Positions 52,773-62,733 of a DNA stretch of 64,000 nucleotides are shown in pieces (the first letter of the stretch is position 1; every line of letters starts with the position of its first letter). A model generated the notes under the pieces. That model saw only the letters and a program-made list of their open reading frames with translations, was not told the origin of the DNA and searched no databases. Source of the DNA: Bacillus sp. 1NLA3E (lineage in GTDB: Bacteria > Bacillota > Bacilli > Bacillales > Cytobacillaceae). Location: contig NC_021171.1 of NCBI RefSeq assembly GCF_000242895.2, positions 1,274,001 through 1,338,000 of the forward strand. Direction: 5' to 3'. A program made the position numbers and the translations under genes.

Positions 52773-54701
52773 ATGCGTGTATCTCAAGTCACGGTCCGGA
52801 AAAGGTTAGCCATAGCACTTTTAGTCGGGCTTCTAATATTTTTAATCATTGATATGAGGCTTGGTTATGTCCAGTTTTTTTTAGGTGGAATGTTAACGGA
52901 TCGAGCAAAGGATTCTTGGAGCCGTAATATACCGTTTGAACCAAAACGAGGCGAAATCATTGATCGGAACGATGTGGAGTTGGCTACCAATATTAGTTCC
53001 CCAACCGTATATGTTGTTCCCAGGCAAATTGTTGACCCGGTAAAAACGGCTGAAAAATTAGCGGCTGTTTTGAATATGTCAAAGGAAAAAGCATATCAAC
53101 ATATAACCAAAAAGAATTCGATTGAGAGAATTCCTGAAGGTCGAAAGATTTCGCATGAGAAAGCCAAGGAGATTAGGTCATTAGGATTAAAAGGGGTCTA
53201 TATTGGTGAAGATTCAAAACGGCACTATCCATTTGGCACCTATTTATCTCATGTGTTAGGCTTTGCCGGTGTTGATAACCAAGGGTTAATGGGGTTGGAA
53301 CTTTATTATGATAAAGAGTTAAATGGAAAAGAAGGTTCAGTTAAATTTTATGCCGATGCAAAAGGAAAACGGATGAATGATATGGCTGATGATTATCAAC
53401 CGCCAGTAGATGGTCTTGATTTAAAACTAACCATCGATACTAAAATTCAAACCGTTATTGAACGGGAGCTTGATATTACTGAGGCGACGTATCATCCAGA
53501 TGGAATTGTGGCAATAGCAATGAATCCAAATAATGGTGAAATTTTGGGGATGTCGAGTCGTCCAAGCTTTGATCCGGCCAATTTTAGAAATGTTCCACAA
53601 GAGGTTTATAATCGGAATCTACCAGTTTGGAGTACGTATGAGCCAGGTTCGACCTTTAAAATTATTACTTTAGCTGCAGCCTTGGAAGAGAAAAAAGTTG
53701 ACCTTGAAAAAGATCGGTTTCATGATCCTGGTTTTGTTAAGGTAGGCGGTGCTAGATTGCGTTGTTGGAAGCGGGGCGGTCATGGAAGTGAGTCGTTTCT
53801 TGAGGTAGTCCAAAACTCCTGCAACCCCGGTTTTGTTGAATTAGGGCAAAGGTTAGGGAAAGATACTTTATTTAAATATATTCGGAACTTCGGCTTTGGT
53901 GAGAAAACAGGGATTGACCTTCAAGGTGAAGGAACGGGAATATTATTTAGATTAAATCGCGTTGGCCCAGTTGAATTAGCCACTACAGCATTTGGACAAG
54001 GGGTATCGGTTACGCCGATTCAACAGGTTGCTGCAATATCAGCTGCTGTAAATGGTGGGACGTTATATACCCCATTTATAGCAAAAGAATTGATTGACCC
54101 AGCGACTAAAGAAGTGGTCATGAAGAATTCTCCTGTCGCAAAGCGCAATGTCATCTCTAAAGAAACATCAGCAAAGGTTCGGTTTGCTCTTGAAAACGTT
54201 GTTGCTCAAGGGTCAGGGGGTAAGGCTTTTGTTGATGGTTATCGGGTCGGAGGAAAAACAGGGACAGCGCAAAAGGCGCAGAATGGACGATACCTCGAAA
54301 ATAATTATGTTCTCTCGTTTATTGGCTTTGCTCCAGCAGATGACCCGCAAATTGTTGTTTACGTTGCGGTGGATAATCCTAAGGGGGCAATCCAATTTGG
54401 TAGTCAAGTCTCTGCACCGATTGTCGGAAATATCATGAAGGATGTGCTTCCCGTCCTTGGTGTTGAACCTCGAAAAACACAGATTGAGAAGAAAAAGAAC
54501 TTTCTTGATGTTCCAATGATTGAGGTACCAGATGTGGTAGGGTTAACGAAAACGGATCTTGGTGAAGTTTTTGTAAATCTAAAAATTGATGCAAGTGGAG
54601 AAGGGAATACAGTGGTAAAGCAATCTCCACAGCCAGGTGTGAAAATTAAAGAAGGTTCAACCATAAGACTGTATTTTTCAGATGAACCAAAAAAAGATTA
54701 G
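52773..54701 (+). CDS. spoVD: Stage V sporulation protein D (class B PBP)
   Basis: A 642-residue sporulation-specific transpeptidase for spore cortex synthesis, paralogue of pbpB. Membrane anchor about 11-30, then SxxK in EPGSTFKIITLAA near residue 293, SxN as QNSCNPGF, KTG in VGGKTGTAQKAQ near residue 496, and one C-terminal PASTA repeat (VPDVVGLTKTDLGEVFVNL). It partners the SEDS protein SpoVE at 59.3 kb. The Cys in the SCN motif is as in Bacillus subtilis SpoVD. Confidence 0.95.
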   Translation: MRVSQVTVRKRLAIALLVGLLIFLIIDMRLGYVQFFLGGMLTDRAKDSWSRNIPFEPKRGEIIDRNDVELATNISSPTVYVVPRQIVDPVKTAEKLAAVLNMSKEKAYQHITKKNSIERIPEGRKISHEKAKEIRSLGLKGVYIGEDSKRHYPFGTYLSHVLGFAGVDNQGLMGLELYYDKELNGKEGSVKFYADAKGKRMNDMADDYQPPVDGLDLKLTIDTKIQTVIERELDITEATYHPDGIVAIAMNPNNGEILGMSSRPSFDPANFRNVPQEVYNRNLPVWSTYEPGSTFKIITLAAALEEKKVDLEKDRFHDPGFVKVGGARLRCWKRGGHGSESFLEVVQNSCNPGFVELGQRLGKDTLFKYIRNFGFGEKTGIDLQGEGTGILFRLNRVGPVELATTAFGQGVSVTPIQQVAAISAAVNGGTLYTPFIAKELIDPATKEVVMKNSPVAKRNVISKETSAKVRFALENVVAQGSGGKAFVDGYRVGGKTGTAQKAQNGRYLENNYVLSFIGFAPADDPQIVVYVAVDNPKGAIQFGSQVSAPIVGNIMKDVLPVLGVEPRKTQIEKKKNFLDVPMIEVPDVVGLTKTDLGEVFVNLKIDASGEGNTVVKQSPQPGVKIKEGSTIRLYFSDEPKKD

Positions 54702-54710
54702 TAAAATAGT

Positions 54711-54742
54711 AGGGGCGGCAAACAGTGATTTCGCCGTCCCCT
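54711..54742 (+). terminator. Probable terminator of spoVD
   Basis: AGGGGCGGC pairs with GCCGTCCCCT (one bulge), followed by TTTGCC. Confidence 0.5.
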
Positions 54743-54933
54743 TTGCCGTGGAAAAAAGGCTAGAAAACTTCAAAAATATATAATGTGGTCGTGGCTTAAT
54801 TTCCCGTAATGATGTAAAATATAAACCGCAATATTGTTTAACCTTGCCCTATGGATAAATTAATGGGGTAATTAGGAAAAGTGGGGAAATTTTGTAGCAC
54901 GAGGTTCACCCAATGAGAGGATTGATTCATAAA

Positions 54934-56406
54934 ATGAATTTACATACGCTACTTGCATCCTTACATCCGGTTGGATCTGTTCCTTTCGCTGATGTTGAAA
55001 TTACATCAATAGAAAATGACAATCGGAAGGTTCAACAAGGAAGCCTATTTATTTGTGTAAAAGGTTATACAGTGGATGGTCATGATTTCGCCGCTGCAGC
55101 TGTGGAAAACGGTGCAGTAGCCGTATTAGCTGAAAGAAACCTTGAGCTTGAAGTCCCAGTAATAATCGTGAAAAATACGACTAGGGCTATGGCTGTACTT
55201 GCTGATGCTTTTTATGATCACCCGACCCAAAAGCTTCATTTGATTGGGATTACGGGCACTAATGGTAAAACAACTACCAGTCATCTAATCGAAAAGATTT
55301 TTGCGGATATGGGAAAAAAAACCGGACTGATTGGAACAATGTATACAAAGATTGGTGAAACAATCTTTGAAACGAAAAATACGACGCCAGAAAGCTTAAC
55401 TCTTCAAAAAACATTTAAGAAAATGGTGGATGAACAAGTTGAAGTAGCGGTGATGGAGGTGTCTTCACATGCGTTAGATATGGGAAGAGTTCATGGTTGT
55501 GACTATAATACCGCCGTTTTCACCAACCTAACTCAGGATCACCTTGATTATCACCAAACAATGGAAGAGTATAAAAGGGCTAAAGGATTATTATTCTCCC
55601 AGCTAGGCAATGCCTTCCTTCAACAAACACCTAAATTTGCTGTATTAAATGTAGATGATGAGGCAACTAAAGTTTATACAAAATCAACTGCCGCTCATAT
55701 TCTCACTTATGGCATCGATCATAACGCTGACTTACGTGCGATCAATATTTCGATGAATGCAGGTGGAACAAAATTTGATTTGATTACACCAATGGGAACA
55801 GAAAAGTTATCGATTCAACTGATCGGAAAATTTAGTGTCTATAATGTTCTTGCCAGTATAGGTGTCGCCCTTGTTTATGGGGTTCCTATCAAACAAATTA
55901 TCACTTCAATCGAAGAGGTTAAGGGGGTTTCCGGAAGATTTGAACTTGTTGATGCTGGACAATCTTTTCCAGTCATTGTGGACTATGCACACACACCAGA
56001 TAGCCTAGAAAATGTGTTGAAAACAGTACAACAGTTTGCGAAAAAAAGAATTTTTGTTGTGGTGGGATGTGGTGGCGACCGTGACCGGACGAAGCGTCCA
56101 TTAATGGCCAAAATTGCTTGTACATATGCAACTGATCCCATTTTCACTTCAGATAATCCTCGCAGTGAGGATCCAAAAGAAATATTGAAGGAAATGGAAG
56201 CGGGAGTAAGCGGAGAAACCTATCAGGTTATTGTTGATCGCAAAGCCGCAATAATAAATGCGATCAATGTAGCGGAGCCTGGAGATGTGATCTTAATTGC
56301 TGGAAAAGGGCATGAAACGTACCAGCAAATTGGTCATGAAATTCTTGACTTTGATGATAGAATTGTTGCAAAAGAGGCGATAAAGGGGCGACAAGGATGT
56401 ATTTAG
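54934..56406 (+). CDS. murE: UDP-MurNAc-tripeptide synthetase MurE (meso-DAP adding)
   Basis: A 490-residue Mur ligase. N-terminal UDP-binding domain ([20 protein letters not shown]), P-loop [13 protein letters not shown] near residue 108, carbamylated-Lys region, and a C-terminal domain with DNPRSEDP, the signature for meso-diaminopimelate. It adds DAP to UDP-MurNAc-L-Ala-D-Glu. ATG at 54913 (preceded by GAGG) is an alternative start; 54934 matches the Bacillus N-terminus better. Overlaps the next gene by 10 bp. Confidence 0.94.
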   Translation: MNLHTLLASLHPVGSVPFADVEITSIENDNRKVQQGSLFICVKGYTVDGHDFAAAAVENGAVAVLAERNLELEVPVIIVKNTTRAMAVLADAFYDHPTQKLHLIGITGTNGKTTTSHLIEKIFADMGKKTGLIGTMYTKIGETIFETKNTTPESLTLQKTFKKMVDEQVEVAVMEVSSHALDMGRVHGCDYNTAVFTNLTQDHLDYHQTMEEYKRAKGLLFSQLGNAFLQQTPKFAVLNVDDEATKVYTKSTAAHILTYGIDHNADLRAINISMNAGGTKFDLITPMGTEKLSIQLIGKFSVYNVLASIGVALVYGVPIKQIITSIEEVKGVSGRFELVDAGQSFPVIVDYAHTPDSLENVLKTVQQFAKKRIFVVVGCGGDRDRTKRPLMAKIACTYATDPIFTSDNPRSEDPKEILKEMEAGVSGETYQVIVDRKAAIINAINVAEPGDVILIAGKGHETYQQIGHEILDFDDRIVAKEAIKGRQGCI

Positions 56407-56849
56407 GCTATAGCTTACTTGCGCAAATTATGCCGAATTCTTTAGGAATAAAAGATTCAGAACTACTTTTTTCTACAATCGCATTGACTGGAGCTGTAAA
56501 ACAACCACATGGCCTGTTTATTCCGCTATGGAATAACAGTGCCGAATTAATGATGGCTATCAACAATGGAGCTGTAGCCGCTGTTTGGGAAGAAGATCGA
56601 GGGATTCCGGCCTTTACACCTAATCACTTTCCAATTTTTCTTACTAAGAACATAAAGGAAGACGTAAAAAACATGTTGGAATTATATCTAGAAATGATTA
56701 CACAAGAAGAAGAAGTAAAACAAGTGACTAATTTTCATATTTCAGATTTTGAGCTTCTTAATGAAAAAGTGAAAACATATGATAAGTCTGATATTCTGCA
56801 TCAGATTGTTCCACTTGTACAAAAGCTAGAAGGGTTAAGGAGGGGATAA
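56397..56849 (+). CDS. Orphan Mur-ligase N-terminal-like domain protein
   Basis: A 150-residue protein in the place where many dcw clusters have murF. The segment [17 protein letters not shown], then [14 protein letters not shown], has the spacing of Mur ligase N-domains (compare [15 protein letters not shown] and [12 protein letters not shown] in the adjacent MurE). It has no P-loop, no ATP-binding domain and no C-terminal domain. It starts inside the murE end (RBS GGGGCGACAAGG) and stops 2 bp before mraY, so it is coupled to both. It could be a murF relic or an accessory UDP-precursor binding protein. Confidence 0.65.
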   Translation: MYLGYSLLAQIMPNSLGIKDSELLFSTIALTGAVKQPHGLFIPLWNNSAELMMAINNGAVAAVWEEDRGIPAFTPNHFPIFLTKNIKEDVKNMLELYLEMITQEEEVKQVTNFHISDFELLNEKVKTYDKSDILHQIVPLVQKLEGLRRG

Positions 56850-56851
56850 AA

Positions 56852-57826
56852 ATGCTGGAGCAAGTTATATTTTTTACTATTATTATGGGTTTTTTAATCA
56901 CAGTTCTACTTTCTCCAATCTTTATTCCCTTCTTAAGAAGGTTGAAATTTGGACAGAGCATTCGTGAAGAAGGTCCGAAATCACACCAAAAGAAAACAGG
57001 TACCCCAACTATGGGTGGGGTCATGATTTTACTTTCGATTATTGTAACGACGCTAGTCATGACAGGGAAGTTTGCCGAGCCGACTGTAAAGACCTATCTT
57101 TTATTGTTTGTCACATTTGGTTTCGGGTTATTAGGTTTTTTAGATGACTTCATCAAGGTTGTGTTGAAGCGTAATCTTGGATTGACGTCAAAACAAAAGC
57201 TATTTGGACAAATTATTGTTGCCGTCATTTTTTATATTGTTTTTAAACAGAATGAGTTTTCTACTGAAATAAGCATTCCGTTCTTAAAACACTCAATAGA
57301 TTTGGGTTGGATGTTTGTTTTTGTTGTAATATTTTGGTTGGTTGGATTTTCGAATGCTGTCAATTTAACTGATGGCTTGGATGGGTTAGTTTCGGGAACG
57401 GCAGCAATTGCGTTTGGAGCGTTTGCCGTGTTAGCTTGGAATCAATCCCAGTTTGAAATTGCCATTTTTTCTGTGGCTGTTGTGGGTGCAGTGTTAGGGT
57501 TCTTGGTTTTTAACGCCCATCCGGCAAAGGTATTTATGGGGGATACTGGCTCTTTAGCGTTAGGGGGAGCAATTGCCACCATTGCTATTTTGACCAAGCT
57601 TGAAATCATTTTGGTTATAATCGGCGGAGTGTTTGTAATAGAGACCCTTTCCGTCATTTTACAAGTCGCATCATTTAAAACAACGGGAAAACGAATTTTT
57701 CGAATGAGTCCGTTGCACCACCACTATGAATTAGTTGGTTGGTCGGAGTGGCGCGTAGTCGTAACCTTTTGGGCAGTCGGTTTACTGTTTGCAATACTAG
57801 GAATCTATGTCGAGGTGTGGTTATAA
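56852..57826 (+). CDS. mraY: Phospho-MurNAc-pentapeptide transferase MraY
   Basis: A 324-residue integral membrane enzyme with ten helices that makes lipid I from UDP-MurNAc-pentapeptide and undecaprenyl phosphate. Signatures: [27 protein letters not shown] (Asp pair), [27 protein letters not shown] and the HHHYE loop near the end. Start ATG after GGAGGGG. One base separates its stop from murD. Confidence 0.97.
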   Translation: MLEQVIFFTIIMGFLITVLLSPIFIPFLRRLKFGQSIREEGPKSHQKKTGTPTMGGVMILLSIIVTTLVMTGKFAEPTVKTYLLLFVTFGFGLLGFLDDFIKVVLKRNLGLTSKQKLFGQIIVAVIFYIVFKQNEFSTEISIPFLKHSIDLGWMFVFVVIFWLVGFSNAVNLTDGLDGLVSGTAAIAFGAFAVLAWNQSQFEIAIFSVAVVGAVLGFLVFNAHPAKVFMGDTGSLALGGAIATIAILTKLEIILVIIGGVFVIETLSVILQVASFKTTGKRIFRMSPLHHHYELVGWSEWRVVVTFWAVGLLFAILGIYVEVWL

Positions 57827-59179
57827 ATGAGAAAAATCGAACAATATCGTCATAAAAAGGTCTTAGTTTTAGGGTTAGCAAAAAGTGGGGTTAGTGCCGC
57901 CTCATTACTACATAAGCTAGGTGCATTTGTTACTGTAAATGATAAAAAACCATTATCAGAAAATCCAGAAGGTCAAGGACTGTTAGAGCAAGGAATAAAG
58001 GTGGTTTGTGGGGATCATCCGATTGAGCTTTTAGATGAGGGGTTCGAATTGATTGTAAAAAATCCAGGAATTCCTTATCGAAACCCGCTAATTATCGGAG
58101 CTTTGGACAGAGAAATACCTGTCATTACTGAAGTGGAGCTTGCCTATCAAATTTCCGAGGCACCTTTTATTGGTATTACTGGAACTAATGGGAAAACCAC
58201 GACAACAACTCTTATTTACGAGATGCTTGCTGCTGATGATAAACAGCCGCTGATTGCCGGTAATATCGGAACAGTTGCTTCTGGTGTTGCTGAAGTAGCA
58301 AAGGCAGATAATACCATTGTCATCGAGTTATCGTCGTTTCAGCTAATGGGTATTGATACATTTAGACCAAAGATTGCTATTTTGACTAATCTGTATGATG
58401 CACATCTTGATTATCATGAGTCTAAACAGGAATATCGAGATGCGAAAGCTAGCATCACCAAGAATCAAACAAAAGATGACTATCTAATTGTTAATCATGA
58501 TCAAATAGAACTTGTTGAGATTGCGGATAAATCAAAAGCAAACGTGATCTTTTTCTCGACAACCAAAGATCTAGGAACAGGTGCATTTATCCGAGATGGT
58601 TGGGTCATGTTCGAAGGCGAACAAGTGGTTAAGCTTGTAGACATTGTTTTACCTGGTGTTCATAATTTAGAGAATATCTTATCAGCCGTTGCTGCTTCCA
58701 AATTGAGCGGTGTTTCTAATGAAGCAATATATCATGTTTTAAGTACTTTTAAAGGGGTTAAACATCGCCTACAGTTTATCGGAGAAAAGGATGGTAGACG
58801 ATTTTACAATGACTCAAAAGCTACAAATATTTTGGCAACATCAAAAGCGCTCGCTGCATTTCAAGCCCCGATTATTTTGCTTGCTGGGGGATTGGATCGC
58901 GGAAACAGCTTTGATACGCTTATTCCATCTTTACGGAATGTAAAAGCTATGATTACTTTTGGCCAAACAGCGGTAAAGTTAGAAGAGGCAGGTAGGCTTG
59001 CTGGAATAAAAGAAATTAAACGCGTCGATAATGTTGACAAAGCGGTACCTGAGGCATTCAAGCTTTCCGAAAAGGGCGATGTTATTCTATTATCTCCTGC
59101 TTGCGCAAGTTGGGATCAATATAAAACTTTCGAAGTAAGAGGAGACATTTTTATAGATGCAGTGCATAAGCTTAACTAA
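57827..59179 (+). CDS. murD: UDP-MurNAc-L-alanine:D-glutamate ligase MurD
   Basis: A 450-residue Mur ligase that adds D-glutamate. N-terminal Rossmann-like domain (KVLVLGLAKSGVSAASLL), P-loop [18 protein letters not shown] near residue 118, NDSKATNILATSKALAAF near residue 328, and C-terminal LLSPACASWDQYKTFEVRG. Soluble, cytoplasmic. ATG directly after mraY. Bacillus subtilis has spoVE promoters near the end of this gene; I could not place them here. Confidence 0.96.
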   Translation: MRKIEQYRHKKVLVLGLAKSGVSAASLLHKLGAFVTVNDKKPLSENPEGQGLLEQGIKVVCGDHPIELLDEGFELIVKNPGIPYRNPLIIGALDREIPVITEVELAYQISEAPFIGITGTNGKTTTTTLIYEMLAADDKQPLIAGNIGTVASGVAEVAKADNTIVIELSSFQLMGIDTFRPKIAILTNLYDAHLDYHESKQEYRDAKASITKNQTKDDYLIVNHDQIELVEIADKSKANVIFFSTTKDLGTGAFIRDGWVMFEGEQVVKLVDIVLPGVHNLENILSAVAASKLSGVSNEAIYHVLSTFKGVKHRLQFIGEKDGRRFYNDSKATNILATSKALAAFQAPIILLAGGLDRGNSFDTLIPSLRNVKAMITFGQTAVKLEEAGRLAGIKEIKRVDNVDKAVPEAFKLSEKGDVILLSPACASWDQYKTFEVRGDIFIDAVHKLN

Positions 59180-59189
59180 GGGCTTGTCC

Positions 59190-59262
59190 TTATCTAGCTA
59201 CAGCGCTCAAGCGTTTTTCGGTTTTGCTGAGGGTAAGCTCTAAACTTGTGCTGTAGAGGTGT
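59190..59262 (+). repeat. Degenerate intergenic repeat between murD and spoVE
   Basis: TATCTAGCTACAGCGCTC and CTTGTGCTGTAGAGG form an inverted repeat (CTACAGC/GCTGTAG) about 55 bp apart. TCTAGCT is shared with the unit at 14345. It reaches the spoVE ribosome binding site. Confidence 0.4.
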
Positions 59263-59268
59263 GTCGCA

Positions 59269-60369
59269 TTGCCGTCAAAAAAAACTACTCCAGATTTAAT
59301 TCTCTTAATCATTACTTTTACTTTACTTGCTGTAGGCCTCATTATGGTATACAGTGCAAGTGCCATCTGGGCTGAATTTAAATTTAATGATTCATTTTTC
59401 TTTGCAAAAAGACAGCTTCTTTTTGCGGGTGTCGGTATTTTTGCGATGTTTTTCATCATGAACATTGACTATTGGACGTGGAGGACATGGTCGAAGACAA
59501 TCATCATTGTTTGTTTTGTGTTGCTTGTTATTGTATTAATTCCTGGAATCGGAAAGGTTCGAAATGGTTCACAAAGCTGGATTGGTGTAGGTGCCTTTTC
59601 AATTCAGCCATCCGAATTTATGAAGCTGGCAATGATTGCTTTTTTAGCAAAATTTCTTTCAGAACGACAAAAGTTAATTACATCGTTTAAGCTTGGCTTA
59701 GTACCATCTTTGGCTCTTGTTTTTACAGCTTTTGCGATGATCATGCTCCAGCCTGATTTGGGAACAGGGACAGTAATGGTCGGAACATGTGTGATTATGA
59801 TTTTTATTGCTGGTGCAAAAGTCAGTCATTTCGCCGGATTAGGAATGGTGGGAGTAGCCGGTTTTGTGGCGTTAATTATTTCTGCTCCTTATAGAATGAA
59901 AAGAATCACGTCCTTCCTAGATCCATGGCAGGATCCATTAGGAAGTGGATTTCAAATCATTCAATCTCTTTATGCAATCGGTCCCGGCGGATTATTTGGT
60001 CTTGGTCTTGGACAAAGTAGACAGAAATTTTTCTATCTCCCTGAGCCGCAAACAGATTTTATTTTTGCGATTTTAGCAGAAGAGCTTGGATTTATTGGTG
60101 GATCTTTTGTGTTATTATTGTTTGCTTTGCTTTTATGGAGAGGCATCCGAATTGCCTTAGGTGCCCCTGATTTATATGGTAGTTTTTTAGCGGTAGGGAT
60201 TATTGCGATGATTGCCATTCAAGTTATGATTAATGTTGGCGTAGTTACCGGTTTAATGCCGGTTACCGGAATTACCTTGCCTTTTCTAAGTTATGGTGGG
60301 TCTTCGCTGACATTGATGCTGATGGCCATTGGAGTCCTGTTAAATATTAGCCGGTATGCAAGACTATAA
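59269..60369 (+). CDS. spoVE: Stage V sporulation protein E (SEDS)
   Basis: A 366-residue SEDS glycosyltransferase with ten helices, paralogue of FtsW, that polymerises spore-cortex glycan with SpoVD. Marks: GLIMVYSASAIWAE, FSIQPSEFMKLAMI, LQPDLGTGT, LPEPQTDFIFA and the terminal MPVTGITLPFLSYGGSS. TTG start at 59269 follows GAGGTGTG. Assignment to spoVE, not ftsW, rests on its place between murD and murG and the separate ftsW at 13 kb. Confidence 0.92.
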   Translation: MPSKKTTPDLILLIITFTLLAVGLIMVYSASAIWAEFKFNDSFFFAKRQLLFAGVGIFAMFFIMNIDYWTWRTWSKTIIIVCFVLLVIVLIPGIGKVRNGSQSWIGVGAFSIQPSEFMKLAMIAFLAKFLSERQKLITSFKLGLVPSLALVFTAFAMIMLQPDLGTGTVMVGTCVIMIFIAGAKVSHFAGLGMVGVAGFVALIISAPYRMKRITSFLDPWQDPLGSGFQIIQSLYAIGPGGLFGLGLGQSRQKFFYLPEPQTDFIFAILAEELGFIGGSFVLLLFALLLWRGIRIALGAPDLYGSFLAVGIIAMIAIQVMINVGVVTGLMPVTGITLPFLSYGGSSLTLMLMAIGVLLNISRYARL

Positions 60370-60398
60370 AGAAACCCTGTTAAACAGGGTTTCTTTCA
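60369..60398 (+). terminator. Terminator of spoVE
   Basis: AAGAAACCCTG-TTAA-CAGGGTTTCTTT directly after the stop codon. Confidence 0.8.
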
Positions 60399-60411
60399 TT
60401 TCTGTATATTT

Positions 60412-60440
60412 TTGATTCAAGTGTTCATATGTTTTATAGT
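60412..60440 (+). promoter_or_regulatory. Sigma-A promoter of murG-murB
   Basis: TTGATT, 17-bp spacer, TATAGT, 73 bp ahead of murG and just after the spoVE terminator. Confidence 0.5.
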
Positions 60441-60512
60441 AAAATTGGAAAGTGGTGGAGATTCTATATGGTCTTCATATAAATAAAACCTTTCTATAAT
60501 AGAGGTGGAAAA

Positions 60513-61604
60513 ATGAAAATTGTTGTAAGTGGTGGAGGAACCGGGGGACATATTTATCCTGCGTTGGCCTTAATTAGAGAAATAAAAAAAGAAAATAAAG
60601 AAGCTTCATTTTTATACATTGGAACTGAAAAAGGACTTGAAAGTAAGCTTGTTCCTATGGGAAATATTCCGTTTCAATCCATACATATAACGGGATTTAA
60701 GCGTAAGTTGTCAATTGAAAATTTCAAAACAATTATGCGTTTCTTTAAAGGAGTACAGAAGAGTAAGAAAGTTCTAAAGGAGTATAAACCTGATGTTGTA
60801 ATTGGAACAGGTGGATATGTTTGCGGACCAGTAGTGTATGCTGCTGCAAAGCTCGGAATACCCACCATTATTCATGAACAAAACAGTGTTCCAGGATTAA
60901 CAAACAAATTTTTAAGTCGATATGTGGATCGGGTCGCTATATGCTTTGAGGAGGCAAAACAGTATTTCCCAGCAGAAAAAGTGGTGTTAACTGGTAATCC
61001 GCGTGCATCTGAAGTCCTTGGCCAGGACGGTGTAAGTGGAAGAAACTCAGTTGGCTTAAATCAAAATCTTCCTGCTGTATTAATATTTGGTGGAAGCAGG
61101 GGGGCACGCCCAATCAATGATGCGGTCTTAAATTCCTTAGCATTATTAAGTGGAAAGCCTTATCAAGTGTTGTACGTAACTGGGGACGTGCATTATGAAA
61201 AAGTAAAAAAAGAAGCGGAAATGATTGGGAATCCGGAAAATGTGATCATCAAACCGTTTGTTCATAATATGCCTGAAGTGTTAGCGGGAATTGATTTAGC
61301 TGTTTCTCGTGCGGGTGCGACTAGTCTTGCAGAACTCACATCACTTGGCGTTCCGAGTATTTTGATTCCAAGTCCATATGTCACCAATAATCACCAGGAA
61401 AAAAATGCAAGAGCGCTAAGTGATCACGGTGCTGCAGAGCTTTTATTAGAATCGGATTTAAGTTCAGAAAAACTTATTGAAAAAATTGATGAAATCCTTT
61501 TGAAACCGCAAAAATTAGCAAAAATGAAAACAGAAGCGAAAAAGCTCGGAATACCTGATGCGGCTAACAGATTATCCAAAGTCATGAAAGAAATAACAAA
61601 ATAA
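60513..61604 (+). CDS. murG: Lipid II synthase MurG
   Basis: A 363-residue GT-B glycosyltransferase that adds GlcNAc to lipid I at the cytoplasmic membrane face. G-loops: [16 protein letters not shown] at the N-terminus and [17 protein letters not shown] near residue 192; donor-binding [19 protein letters not shown] near residue 266 and [10 protein letters not shown]. Start ATG after GAGGTGG. It leads a short operon with murB after the spoVE terminator. Confidence 0.96.
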   Translation: MKIVVSGGGTGGHIYPALALIREIKKENKEASFLYIGTEKGLESKLVPMGNIPFQSIHITGFKRKLSIENFKTIMRFFKGVQKSKKVLKEYKPDVVIGTGGYVCGPVVYAAAKLGIPTIIHEQNSVPGLTNKFLSRYVDRVAICFEEAKQYFPAEKVVLTGNPRASEVLGQDGVSGRNSVGLNQNLPAVLIFGGSRGARPINDAVLNSLALLSGKPYQVLYVTGDVHYEKVKKEAEMIGNPENVIIKPFVHNMPEVLAGIDLAVSRAGATSLAELTSLGVPSILIPSPYVTNNHQEKNARALSDHGAAELLLESDLSSEKLIEKIDEILLKPQKLAKMKTEAKKLGIPDAANRLSKVMKEITK

Positions 61605-61680
61605 GTGAAAATGTAGCCCAGAATATCCCTTAAGCATAAACTAATATAGACCTAACCTAACTATTGAAAGGGAGGTAAAC

Positions 61681-62598
61681 ATGAACGATTTTCTTACTGA
61701 ATTGTATGCAAGCCAACTTGGCAAAGTTAAAGAAAATGAACCGCTTGCCAACCATACAACAATAAAAATAGGTGGACCTGCTGAAATATTTATCGAACCA
61801 TCGTCCATCGAGAATTTGCAAAAGACAATGGAACTGATTCGTAAATATAACGTGACATGGAGAGCGATAGGAAGAGGCTCAAACATGCTTGTGTCGGATC
61901 TAGGAATTGAAGGTGTGGTCATCAAGCTCGGTTCTGGACTAGATCATCTCGTCCAAAACGGCAATGAAGTGAAGGTTGGAGGGGGCTATTCCCTCATTAG
62001 CCTAGCGACGTTAATTAGCAAGAAGGGGTTATCTGGACTAGAATTTGCTGGTGGAATTCCCGGTTCAGTCGGTGGTGCTGTGTATATGAATGCCGGAGCC
62101 CACAACAGAGATATTTCGAAAATATTAACAAAGGCGCATATCTTGTTTCCTGATGGTACAATCGAATGGCTATCAAATCAAGAAATGGAGTTTTCGTATC
62201 GTACATCCGTTCTGCAAAAGAAACGACCTGGGATAATAGTTGAAGCGGTTTTTAAACTTGAACCAGGTGATAAAGATGTTATTGTAGCTGAAATGATAAA
62301 AAATAAGGATTATCGGCGACATACACAACCCTGGAATTTCCCTTGTGCAGGCAGTATTTTTAGAAATCCCCTTCCAAATTATGCTGGTAAACTAATTGAA
62401 TCCGCTGGCCTTAAGGGTTACTCTATTGGGGGAGCGAAAATTTCGGAAATGCATGGGAATTTCATAGTGAATAATGGTGATGCTACCGCTCATGATGTCC
62501 TATCACTTATTCAATATATTAAGAATGAAATCAAGAATTTATATGACGTTTCAATGGAAACAGAAGTAGAAATAATCGGGAAAAACTTACAAAAATAA
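61681..62598 (+). CDS. murB: UDP-N-acetylenolpyruvoylglucosamine reductase
   Basis: A 305-residue FAD enzyme, type II MurB, which reduces enolpyruvyl-UDP-GlcNAc to UDP-MurNAc. FAD-binding domain: [19 protein letters not shown] near residue 63 and [22 protein letters not shown] near residue 120. The catalytic Ser lies in [10 protein letters not shown] near residue 225; C-terminal Glu in [12 protein letters not shown] after GGGAGGT. Position between murG and divIB is the Bacillus subtilis order. Confidence 0.96.
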   Translation: MNDFLTELYASQLGKVKENEPLANHTTIKIGGPAEIFIEPSSIENLQKTMELIRKYNVTWRAIGRGSNMLVSDLGIEGVVIKLGSGLDHLVQNGNEVKVGGGYSLISLATLISKKGLSGLEFAGGIPGSVGGAVYMNAGAHNRDISKILTKAHILFPDGTIEWLSNQEMEFSYRTSVLQKKRPGIIVEAVFKLEPGDKDVIVAEMIKNKDYRRHTQPWNFPCAGSIFRNPLPNYAGKLIESAGLKGYSIGGAKISEMHGNFIVNNGDATAHDVLSLIQYIKNEIKNLYDVSMETEVEIIGKNLQK

Positions 62599-62619
62599 TG
62601 CTGTTTGAAACCATTGATA

Positions 62620-62628
62620 TGCTATAAT
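62620..62628 (+). promoter_or_regulatory. Extended -10 promoter upstream of divIB
   Basis: TGCTATAAT is a perfect extended -10, 21 bp after the murB stop. No -35 at the right distance. Confidence 0.5.
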
Positions 62629-62663
62629 AATTGAATAGGATCATTTTAATGTTCTTTGTAAAT

Positions 62664-62691
62664 AACGGCATGTTTATCGTGCCGTTGTTTT
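62664..62691 (+). terminator. Hairpin terminator between the divIB promoter and divIB
   Basis: AACGGCA-TGTTTATCG-TGCCGTT followed by GTTTTTG. It lies downstream of the extended -10 and 48 bp before the divIB start, so it could end murB transcripts or attenuate divIB. Confidence 0.6.
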
Positions 62692-62733
62692 TGATTTATA
62701 GACGAATTGGACAGATTTTAAGAGGTGAGAAAA

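Noticed and set aside
56397-56849. Calling this gene murF
   Set aside because: It has only an N-domain-like region, with no GTNGKT P-loop and no C-terminal ligase domain.
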